A stretch of 7,352 nt of DNA. Source: Bacteroidaceae bacterium. Its GTDB lineage: Bacteria > Bacteroidota > Bacteroidia > Bacteroidales > Bacteroidaceae. This document shows positions 1 through 6,348 of the stretch, piece by piece. Within the stretch, counting starts at the first letter, position 1. Every line of letters starts with the position of its first letter. The notes beneath the pieces were generated by a model. The model saw only the letters and a program-made list of their open reading frames with translations. It was not told the DNA's origin and did not search any database. The stretch spans positions 1-7,352 of the forward strand of contig JAFYWE010000191.1 in the NCBI GenBank assembly GCA_017558165.1, in the 5' to 3' direction. The position numbers and the translations under genes were made by a program.

Positions 1-3
1 ACA

Positions 4-2511
4 TCACCTTACAATAACCTTTACAGCCTTTACAGGTGATTTGAATATATACATGCCAGAATCAAGCCTTACGCCCGCCCTATTGCCACTATAGACCCTC
101 ACACCAGACAGCGTATACACCTCGACGAAAGCGTCATCGGCAAAGACCTCTTCAACCGCAAGAGCCTGCAACACGACATTCTCAAAAGCAGAGAAGCCGG
201 ATACTCCACGGCTATCGCCTGCCTGTACGCGATAAGAATAGGCACAGCCTGACTCAAGACCTACGAACTTGTACTCACAGGCCTGAATGCCCTTGACAGA
301 TTCTATAAGCTCTGTACGGACAGCACTCAATGAGTACACCGAGATATTGTCAACAAAAACACGTTTCTCCTTTTCACTGGCGTCGGTTGCAAATAGCACA
401 TAGAACCCACCATTGACATCAGCACCGATGCTATACTCCGTATCAGCTACAGCCGGGACAAACTCTCCGGACTGCAGCGTCTCGCCGGTAGCGGCATCCA
501 CGACACCGACAACGAGCACCTGTCCGCTGTCATTTGCATTGCACGCCGAAGCCGTGAATGAAACTGTAACGTTACCGGTAAAGCTCATCATAGGAGTCTT
601 GAGATAACCGGCTGTCGAAGATGTACCGATACGCAGTACTCCGCCGTCGCTGTAAATATTATCGCCGCTCCAGCCATCGGTAATGGTATATCCGTTGATA
701 GTATCCGTGATATCGGTATTGCTCTTTGTACAACCCATGAAATCCTCCTCAAGGATAGTCACCGTATCACCTTCACCCGGAGCTGTTTCTGTCACCTTGT
801 AGAGCTCGACATTATAGTGCGACGCACCATCGAGCTCCTCCCAATTTGCAACGAAAGAGTCCTCATTGATATCAGTTGCCGGTAATACACCTGGCACTGA
901 CTCAAAGACGCCCTCCATAAAGTCAAACGAGACAACGCCATCGTTATACGCGATGTTGGTAACAGGCTTGCCCATATAACCACCGGTATAGACCTTGGCT
1001 GCAGGGATTGATACATCTGTCAGTTCTGTATTCCCGCTTGTTCCAGGCCATACGTCACCGCGGAGGCTCGCCACGAAGGCATCATTGCTGACCTTGCCAT
1101 ATACGGCAAGGTCATTATCGGCCGGGATAAGGGTATATCGTGGATGTCCCTTCGTGCCGTTAATGGTGTTATTGCTCCATGCAGACTCAAGATAATCGAC
1201 ATGAATGACAAGCATTCCTTCACCGAAGATATACGTATCCCACCCCTCACTCTTGCGGTTCTCAAGGATGTAATACTCATTGGGGTTAGCCTCGTTAACA
1301 ATCTTGTATGCAGAGCCACCACGTGTCAAGGCCTCCATAGAATAGCTTCCCTTGGAATCTATCTCCACAAGCCTTCTCCAGCCACAGGCATCACGCTGGT
1401 ATGCACTATACCCTACAGGAACATATCCATCGGCAACATAATTACCCTGATCCATAAGATCCCAATAATCCATACCCCAATTGCCGGCACCCTTGGTATC
1501 ATAGATATCGTGCAGGCCGAGACAGTGCGAGAACTCATGACATATGAATCCGATTCCTGCCATGACCTTGCCAATCTTTGACTCATATTTCTCATTCAAC
1601 ACAAGTTCGCCACTGCAGGCATATATATCGCACTTCACGCCATTCACGGTAATCGCTCCGGCCTGTGAACTCAGTTTCCACTGATGTGGCCATATGGTAT
1701 TGATATCAGCACCCGATGCCTCGGAATATCCGGCATATATACAATACACGAATTCAACCTCGCCATTGCCGTCATTATCACACAAAGAGAAGTCAAAACC
1801 GGCTTCAGAAGCCTTCTGGATACCCTGTCTTACAGCATATGTCGGCCTTGTATCGTCTCCATTGGACTTATTGCCACCATAGTATGCCATCTCCTTGTCA
1901 AGGGTAACGATATCCGTAACCATGAAATTTGGCCTGAAAAGACTATCGGACTGCGCCATGAAATAGTCACGGGCGCTACCTATGCCATTGAACAACGGAT
2001 TTTCATAGACGTAGCCTGGAGTGTTGAGTATATTCTCTATATCCTCTTTCTTGTACGTAAACCTGCAATCAGGGAACTCCACAAGCAGCACCGCGACATT
2101 GACATCGCCTGTTGTAGGAACCGATGCTGCCCTTTGCACAGCAGACCTGTACTTTGCCGAACGTTGATACGACGCCTCCTTTATGTCGGCATACATCAAC
2201 GAGTAGTCAATGGAAGCTATCAAGCTGTTCTCAACCGCAGTACGGCTTCCGTTGTCGTGCGCAAGGCATTTTGTAGAGACGAAATCACCCTCTGGCGAGA
2301 ATGTAGCATACGAGAAATCCCCGTTAGCCTCCTTGACCAACGGTTTTCCGTCCTCGGTCACATAATAGTGCATGGCCTCGTCACCGGTGAGTATCACTGT
2401 CAACTCGGTACCGTCGGACTGCTTTACCTTGAATGGAACTCTGCGTGCAGGGGCTGCAATAACGGCAACCGCAACAAAGAGTGCAATAAGGAAAAATGAA
2501 AATCTTTTCAT
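4..2511 (-). CDS. Secreted M6-family zinc metalloprotease with FN3, cleaved-adhesin-like and T9SS-type C-terminal domains
   Basis: The 835-residue product is probably an exported endopeptidase of the immune inhibitor A-like M6 family. Residues 1-22 form a signal peptide (KR, hydrophobic core, APA before RR) without a lipobox cysteine. Residues 25-70 resemble the M6 propeptide (DGTELTV, HYYVTEDG). The catalytic domain covers about 134-540. H325-E326-x-x-H329-x-x-G332-x-x-D335 fits the metzincin-type zinc site, E326 being the general base, and M353 in YWDLMDQG is the likely Met-turn. D245-x-D247-G-N249-G is the acidic loop usual in M6 proteins and may bind calcium. Residues 541-575 and 728-781 look like the two halves of one FN3 domain, separated by a cleaved-adhesin-like beta-sandwich (about 583-727, starting EEDF and ending VFVDNISVYSL). 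Residues 790-835 (VYTLSGVRVY, LDSGMYIF, KVIVR) match type A T9SS sorting domains, predicting export across the outer membrane. The ATG has an AT-rich leader and no Shine-Dalgarno sequence. The substrate is unknown. Family assignment is firm; the domain borders are estimates. Confidence 0.93.
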   Translation of the reverse strand: MKRFSFFLIALFVAVAVIAAPARRVPFKVKQSDGTELTVILTGDEAMHYYVTEDGKPLVKEANGDFSYATFSPEGDFVSTKCLAHDNGSRTAVENSLIASIDYSLMYADIKEASYQRSAKYRSAVQRAASVPTTGDVNVAVLLVEFPDCRFTYKKEDIENILNTPGYVYENPLFNGIGSARDYFMAQSDSLFRPNFMVTDIVTLDKEMAYYGGNKSNGDDTRPTYAVRQGIQKASEAGFDFSLCDNDGNGEVEFVYCIYAGYSEASGADINTIWPHQWKLSSQAGAITVNGVKCDIYACSGELVLNEKYESKIGKVMAGIGFICHEFSHCLGLHDIYDTKGAGNWGMDYWDLMDQGNYVADGYVPVGYSAYQRDACGWRRLVEIDSKGSYSMEALTRGGSAYKIVNEANPNEYYILENRKSEGWDTYIFGEGMLVIHVDYLESAWSNNTINGTKGHPRYTLIPADNDLAVYGKVSNDAFVASLRGDVWPGTSGNTELTDVSIPAAKVYTGGYMGKPVTNIAYNDGVVSFDFMEGVFESVPGVLPATDINEDSFVANWEELDGASHYNVELYKVTETAPGEGDTVTILEEDFMGCTKSNTDITDTINGYTITDGWSGDNIYSDGGVLRIGTSSTAGYLKTPMMSFTGNVTVSFTASACNANDSGQVLVVGVVDAATGETLQSGEFVPAVADTEYSIGADVNGGFYVLFATDASEKEKRVFVDNISVYSLSAVRTELIESVKGIQACEYKFVGLESGCAYSYRVQAGDSRGVSGFSAFENVVLQALAVEEVFADDAFVEVYTLSGVRVYSGNRAGVRLDSGMYIFKSPVKAVKVIVR

Positions 2512-2603
2512 TTATATGGTTAAACGTGTATTCAAAAACAATAGATTCCAGCGGTACATCCGGGCCGTAAAGGCCATAGTGGCTTGCATCCGCAACATTT
2601 ATG

Positions 2604-2611
2604 CAAAAATA
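2604..2611 (-). promoter_or_regulatory. Possible Bacteroidota -7 box upstream of the M6 protease gene
   Basis: Read on the minus strand this is TATTTTTG, an exact match to the TAnnTTTG -7 element of the Bacteroidota primary sigma factor. Transcription would begin near 2597, giving an untranslated leader of about 85 bases before the ATG at 2511. No convincing TTTG -33 element lies at the expected distance upstream, where the sequence is only A and T. The match is short and could be chance in AT-rich DNA. Confidence 0.35.
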
Positions 2612-2620
2612 ATCATTATT
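2608..2620. repeat. 13-base dyad AATAATCATTATT overlapping the putative -7 box
   Basis: Two perfect 6-base inverted arms (AATAAT and ATTATT) flank a single central C and overlap the upstream half of the TATTTTTG box. Its placement is what a repressor operator would show, but the sequence is only A and T apart from the centre, so chance is a real possibility. It lies in the 148-base gap (2512-2659) between the EamA transporter and the protease gene. No small gene or clear terminator is visible in that gap. Confidence 0.25.
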
Positions 2621-2634
2621 CCCATATAATTAAT

Positions 2635-2646
2635 ATAATATATTAT
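2635..2646. repeat. 12-base perfect palindrome ATAATATATTAT downstream of the EamA gene
   Basis: This perfect palindrome begins 13 bases beyond the EamA transporter stop codon on the minus strand. It is entirely A and T and has no loop, so it would make a weak RNA hairpin and is not a convincing intrinsic terminator. It could be a protein-binding site or simple low-complexity sequence. Confidence 0.25.
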
Positions 2647-2659
2647 TTATTTGATAAAA

Positions 2660-3571
2660 TCATTTTTTGCCACCAGCACCACGAGGTCCGTCGACCGAAC
2701 TCACAAGATAGATACTCGCCCCGATTAGCAGGAGCGACAGCAGGACAACAGGCTCAAAGCGGTCCATGCCCGTAAGATATGAAACAAATGCGGCTACAAT
2801 CAGAGTCACATACCCGTAGAGAGCAACGACTGTGCTCTTGAGATACTTGAGACCTATGGGGATGAGAAAATATGTGGCCACAGTCGGGAACAGCAACACA
2901 AAGAGCAACACCAGTAATGGTTTCCAATGCAGACCGCCAACAAGGAGAGGAGCACTGAAACCCGTAAAAACGGTAAACAACAACGACATACAGGCTGCGG
3001 AGGTAAAGGTGTAACGCAGTATGGTGACGCTTGAGAAACGCCCGACCATGCGACCCGACAATACAAGATAGACCGCATAGATCACCGAGGCGGCAACGGC
3101 CAGTATGTTACCAAGCATGGAGTTGCTTGCTATATCCTTCGAGGGCTCCGAGAGTATACACAGCAACGCCCCGGAAAAGCCGACAGCCAAGCCCAGGAGG
3201 CGCCTTGAGTCGACGCTCTCACGATATACAGCCGCCGACACAATCACCACCCAAAGAGGTTGCATCGCATTAAAAATGGCGAAGTTGACAGGCGTGGTAT
3301 AGCTGATGCTAAGCGCATAGAGCGACATATACCCGAATATGCCGAATGCGCCCATCAATACCATTCTCCAGGCATACTTCACAGGGACACTCCCGGGCTT
3401 GATGAATATTGACACGATCCAGAAAACCACCGCACCGAAGACCAGACGCACCGACACGCAGCTCAACGGAGCTATCCACAACGGCAACAGGTAACCGAGC
3501 GCGTTCACATTCAGGCCACTGAACACGCGCGCCGTCAAGAGTGCAACGGAACCTTTCTTATAACCATCCAT
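2660..3571 (-). CDS. EamA/DMT-superfamily inner-membrane transporter
   Basis: The 303-residue product is a drug/metabolite transporter of the ten-helix EamA type, the usual length for the family. About ten hydrophobic segments are visible, near residues 8-28, 31-56, 68-88, 94-114, 124-141, 151-171, 184-204, 217-239, 245-266 and 274-291, forming two five-helix EamA repeats. The end of the first repeat is typical: TTPVNFAIFNAMQPLW, then an E-S-V-D-S-R-R turn and the helix LLGLAVGFSGALL. The second repeat has the matching LKYLKSTVVALYGYVTLIVA. The tail is short and basic (GGKK). Family members export or import amino acids, metabolites or drugs, and nothing here fixes the substrate. The ATG lies 4 bases after the MFS transporter stop, so the two are probably co-transcribed and may be translationally coupled. 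Family call is firm, function open. Confidence 0.9.
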   Translation of the reverse strand: MDGYKKGSVALLTARVFSGLNVNALGYLLPLWIAPLSCVSVRLVFGAVVFWIVSIFIKPGSVPVKYAWRMVLMGAFGIFGYMSLYALSISYTTPVNFAIFNAMQPLWVVIVSAAVYRESVDSRRLLGLAVGFSGALLCILSEPSKDIASNSMLGNILAVAASVIYAVYLVLSGRMVGRFSSVTILRYTFTSAACMSLLFTVFTGFSAPLLVGGLHWKPLLVLLFVLLFPTVATYFLIPIGLKYLKSTVVALYGYVTLIVAAFVSYLTGMDRFEPVVLLSLLLIGASIYLVSSVDGPRGAGGKK

Positions 3572-3575
3572 AACA

Positions 3576-4766
3576 TCAACGCTTTACAAATATACGATGC
3601 ATGAGTACCGGTACCAATGCGACAAAGCCCACCATGGAGTTAAGCAGGAACGGAGAAGCCTCGCCCTCTACCCCAACCAAACGTTGTAAAAGCTCTATGC
3701 CAAAGGGAGATACCACTATCGCGACATAGTTCATCGTCATCACAAGAGCAAGTGCTGTGGTGACCTTACCGGGCGAAGCCAATGACGCCGTGACATCATA
3801 GATATACGGCTGCGCCATTCCATATCCGAAGCCCGCCACAATGCAGCCAATGAGGATAAACGCCAACGAGCCATTGAGCGATACATCCAGCAAGCCAAAT
3901 GCAATGAGCAGCAAGGATACCCAGAGGACATTACCCTTGAGAAGCGCAAGTATACGGTTAATGAAAAGCCCCGGAGCCATCATGGCAAGGAAGAATATCG
4001 CCGTCACAAGCCCTGTCACCGCACTGTCGTGTCCCAATTTGCCAAGCAGGAAAGGCAAGTCGATACTCACCGCCATCACAAGATAGGTGATGAGCAGATA
4101 GTAAAGCATATACTTGAACAGCCGGCCATATTTTATATAACCGCTATCCGATGCCACACCAGGCGCACTCTCGGGCACCTTTTCCACCGCAACTGAGTCA
4201 CGCCTGATAGCAGGCAACAGCATTATTGAGAATATGGGCAGCAGATAGACTACAAAAGGCAGTCGCCAATGGATATCGGCCAACCATCCGGTCACTGCAG
4301 TAGCCACAACAAGAGCTATATTGGTTATTGCAGAGATATATCCGTACTGCCGTGTACGCTCATCGCCGGCAAAGAACTTCGATATCAGCGCCGTGGACAA
4401 GGGAACAATCACTCCTGCTCCCACACCAAGCAGGGCACTGACAGCAATCAGTTGGGTAATGGAGTCACATATAAAATATAATGCACCGCTTAACAGGAAC
4501 AGCCATAGACCGACTTCCAGCAACCTGATATACCCTACCTTCTCGCTGATAAAACCCGTCAGCAGGATAAACGGTATTATAAGCAATGACGGCAACGTGG
4601 TAAGCATCTGGATATCAAGTTCCGACGCCTTCGGGAATATCGTCGCCAGTTCCTCGGATATTGGCGAGACTGCAAGCCCCGGAAGGGACGTGAGCACCGA
4701 CACCGACCATATTCCCAACAGCGCCCACACTGTTATATACCCTTTTCCTGTTTCAAACTTTCTCAT
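3576..4766 (-). CDS. Major facilitator superfamily transporter, DHA1-like (12 TM)
   Basis: Read from the ATG at 4766, the product is 396 residues with about twelve hydrophobic segments in two six-helix halves. They are joined by a polar loop at about residues 190-212, the usual MFS layout. The loop between helices 2 and 3 carries a degenerate motif A (GFISEKVGYIRLL, residues 71-83), and GVGAGVIVPLSTALISKFF (114-132) resembles the helix 4 region of the DHA1 drug:proton antiporters. Such proteins are usually proton-coupled exporters of drugs or small metabolites; the substrate here is unknown. The reading frame extends in-frame to a TTG at 4817, but the extra 17 residues are basic (MSRVVVRLLYKRKIFLS) and unlike an MFS N terminus, so the ATG is preferred. 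The gene is divergent from gadB and is probably first in an operon with the EamA transporter. It is not the APC-type GadC antiporter. Confidence 0.88.
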   Translation of the reverse strand: MRKFETGKGYITVWALLGIWSVSVLTSLPGLAVSPISEELATIFPKASELDIQMLTTLPSLLIIPFILLTGFISEKVGYIRLLEVGLWLFLLSGALYFICDSITQLIAVSALLGVGAGVIVPLSTALISKFFAGDERTRQYGYISAITNIALVVATAVTGWLADIHWRLPFVVYLLPIFSIMLLPAIRRDSVAVEKVPESAPGVASDSGYIKYGRLFKYMLYYLLITYLVMAVSIDLPFLLGKLGHDSAVTGLVTAIFFLAMMAPGLFINRILALLKGNVLWVSLLLIAFGLLDVSLNGSLAFILIGCIVAGFGYGMAQPYIYDVTASLASPGKVTTALALVMTMNYVAIVVSPFGIELLQRLVGVEGEASPFLLNSMVGFVALVPVLMHRIFVKR

Positions 4767-4769
4767 AGA

Positions 4770-4777
4770 CAAAAATA
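4770..4777 (-). promoter_or_regulatory. Possible -7 box immediately upstream of the MFS transporter ATG
   Basis: Read on the minus strand this is TATTTTTG, an exact fit to TAnnTTTG, separated from the ATG at 4766 by only three bases (TCT). If it is used, transcription would start at or just inside the ATG, giving a leaderless or nearly leaderless message. Alternatively it is simply part of an A/T-rich translation start region and the true promoter lies further into the divergent gap. No clear TTTG -33 partner was found at normal spacing. Confidence 0.25.
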
Positions 4778-4847
4778 TTTTCCGTTTATACAGAAGCCTA
4801 ACAACCACGCGGGACAAAATGTTGCGACATCATAAAAAACTTAAAAC

Positions 4848-4880
4848 AGTGAACCCACGGAACACTGGTAACGTTTCACT
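4848..4880. promoter_or_regulatory. Inverted repeat AGTGAA-N21-TTCACT in the divergent MFS/gadB intergenic region
   Basis: Perfect 6-base inverted arms at 4848-4853 and 4875-4880 are separated by 21 bases, so their centres lie about 27 bases apart. The element lies 45 to 77 bases upstream of the gadB ATG and about 82 bases from the MFS ATG. This position would suit a regulator acting on one or both divergent promoters, or the base of a leader hairpin. Chance is possible for arms this short. The rest of the 159-base region holds no small gene that I can support. Confidence 0.25.
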
Positions 4881-4894
4881 ATCACAAGCAAACC

Positions 4895-4902
4895 TATTTT
4901 AT
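4895..4902 (+). promoter_or_regulatory. Weak candidate -7 element for the gadB-glsA operon
   Basis: TATTTTAT matches six of eight positions of TAnnTTTG. A TTTC at 4874-4877 could serve as a poor -33 element with a 17-base spacer, slightly short for Bacteroidota promoters. It would leave a leader of about 15 to 20 bases before the gadB ATG. The sequence just before that ATG (TTAGAAAA) is A-rich, as is common for Bacteroidota translation starts. The exact promoter cannot be fixed from sequence. Confidence 0.2.
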
Positions 4903-4925
4903 TAACCTTTAAAGACCTTAGAAAA

Positions 4926-6341
4926 ATGAGACAGGAAGATTGTATGACAACATCGGTGTTCGGTTCTGAGGAGATGCTCAAGAGCTCTCCCGTAGACAAG
5001 ATCCCACAGCACTCCACAACACCCGAGATTGCCTACCGTATGGTAAAGGACGAGACAATTGCGCAGACACAGCCACGATTGAACCTCGCGACCTTTGTCA
5101 CTACATATATGGACCCGTACGCCACCAAGCTGATGAATGACGCCATTGACATCAACTACATCGACGAGACCGAGTACCCTCGCGTTGCAGTGATGTGCGC
5201 CAAGTGCATCAATATCATCGCCAACCTGTGGAACAGCCCCGAACAGACAAAATGGAAGGCTGGAGCGTTGGGCATAGGTTCAAGCGAGGCCTGCATGCTT
5301 GGTGGCGTGGCAGCCTGGCAGCGTTGGAAGAAGCGTCGCATGGCCGAGGGCAAACCGGTGGACAAGCCCAACTTCGTGATTTCATCGGCCTACCAGGTTG
5401 TGTGGGAGAAGTTCGCCCAGCTTTGGCAGATTGAGATGCGTACCGTGCCATTGACAGCCGACAAGCTGACACTCTGCCCACAGGAGGCCATAGCCAAGTG
5501 TGACGAGAACACCATCTGCGTGGTACCTATTATGGGTGTAACCTGGACAGGCCTCAATGACGATGTCAAGGCGCTCAACGACGCGCTAGAGGAGTACAAC
5601 AAGAAGACCGGATACGATATCCCTATCCATGTCGATGCAGCATCAGGCGGTTTCATAATGCCGTTCCTCTACCCCGATGTCGAGTGGGATTTCCGCCTCA
5701 AGTGGGTGCTCTCAATCAGCACCAGCGGCCACAAGTACGGCCTTGTATACCCAGGACTCGGATGGGTCATCTGGAAAGACAAGAAGTTCCTCCCCGACAG
5801 CATGTCGTTCAGTGTCAACTACCTTGGAGCCGAGGTCACACAGGTTGGTCTCAACTTCTCACGCCCTGCGGCGCAGATTCTGGGCCAGTACTACCAGTTC
5901 ATCCGCTTGGGATTCGACGGATACAAGGCCATACAGCATAACTCAATGGAGGTTGCGAAGTACCTGCATGGCGAGATTGGCAAGATGAAGCCTTTCAAGA
6001 ACTACAGCAACGAAGTTACCAACCCGCTTTTCATCTGGGAGATGAAGGGCGAATACGCCAAGCAGTGCAAGTGGACACTCTATGACCTGCAGGACAAGTT
6101 GAGACAGAACGGCTGGATGGTACCTGCCTATACCCTGCCAACGACACTGGAGAAGACCATCGTAATGAGAATCGTAGTGCGTCAGGGCTTCAGTCGCGAC
6201 ATGGCCGACCAGTTGCTGGGCGACATAAAGGCTGCCGTTGCCGACCTTGAGAAACTGCAGTACCCGACGCAGTCACGCTTGAGCATCGACAGCGACATCA
6301 AGGTCAAAGGAACAGTATATACTCACACCGGTAAAGGATAA
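4926..6341 (+). CDS. gadB: Glutamate decarboxylase (PLP-dependent, GadB type)
   Basis: The enzyme converts L-glutamate to GABA and CO2 in the cytoplasm, using one proton per turnover. The product has 471 residues against 466 in E. coli GadB. The group II decarboxylase landmarks are present: GSSEACMLGG for PLP phosphate contact (118-127), Q157 stacking on the cofactor ring, T206 near the cofactor, D237 in HVDAASGGF pairing with the pyridine nitrogen, and K270 in SISTSGHKYG forming the Schiff base. These correspond to E. coli Q163, T212, D243 and K276 at a constant offset of six. NLATFVTTYMD (53-63) matches the substrate-side segment. The tail YTHTGKG retains a His-Thr pair (H467-T468) like the E. 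coli His465-Thr466 that closes the site at neutral pH. A second in-frame ATG at 4944 follows AGGA and could be the real start, shortening the protein by six residues. glsA follows after 7 bases, supporting an acid-resistance operon. Identification is firm. Confidence 0.97.
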   Translation: MRQEDCMTTSVFGSEEMLKSSPVDKIPQHSTTPEIAYRMVKDETIAQTQPRLNLATFVTTYMDPYATKLMNDAIDINYIDETEYPRVAVMCAKCINIIANLWNSPEQTKWKAGALGIGSSEACMLGGVAAWQRWKKRRMAEGKPVDKPNFVISSAYQVVWEKFAQLWQIEMRTVPLTADKLTLCPQEAIAKCDENTICVVPIMGVTWTGLNDDVKALNDALEEYNKKTGYDIPIHVDAASGGFIMPFLYPDVEWDFRLKWVLSISTSGHKYGLVYPGLGWVIWKDKKFLPDSMSFSVNYLGAEVTQVGLNFSRPAAQILGQYYQFIRLGFDGYKAIQHNSMEVAKYLHGEIGKMKPFKNYSNEVTNPLFIWEMKGEYAKQCKWTLYDLQDKLRQNGWMVPAYTLPTTLEKTIVMRIVVRQGFSRDMADQLLGDIKAAVADLEKLQYPTQSRLSIDSDIKVKGTVYTHTGKG

Positions 6342-6348
6342 TTGCATC

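Noticed and set aside
1144..1581. A 145-codon plus-strand open frame antisense to the catalytic domain of the protease
   Set aside because: No family resemblance and complete overlap with a conserved domain on the other strand.
1747..1780. The DNDGNG loop of the protease as a true EF-hand or dockerin repeat
   Set aside because: It occurs once and lacks the acidic residue at position 12 of an EF-hand. A single acidic loop of this kind is a normal part of M6 catalytic domains.
1684..2499. A 271-codon open frame on the plus strand, antisense to the protease gene
   Set aside because: It lies wholly inside the strongly supported protease gene. Its translation is rich in Cys, Arg, Ile and His, has no recognisable domain, and looks like a shadow frame.
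2569..2583. Short hairpin-like repeat GCCA-TAG-TGGC in the protease leader
   Set aside because: The stem is only four fully paired bases in the transcribed orientation, with a three-base loop, and there is no match to a known riboswitch or leader.
2635..2646. Palindrome after the EamA gene as an intrinsic terminator
   Set aside because: It has no GC pairs and no loop, so a stable terminator hairpin is unlikely.
4767..4817. 17-residue N-terminal extension of the MFS transporter from a TTG start
   Set aside because: The start codon is rare, and the added segment is basic and atypical. An ATG at 4766 gives a standard MFS N terminus.
4321..4905. A 194-codon plus-strand open frame running into the gadB upstream region
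   Set aside because: Most of it is antisense to the MFS gene, its composition is unlike a real protein, and its end merely crosses the intergenic gap.
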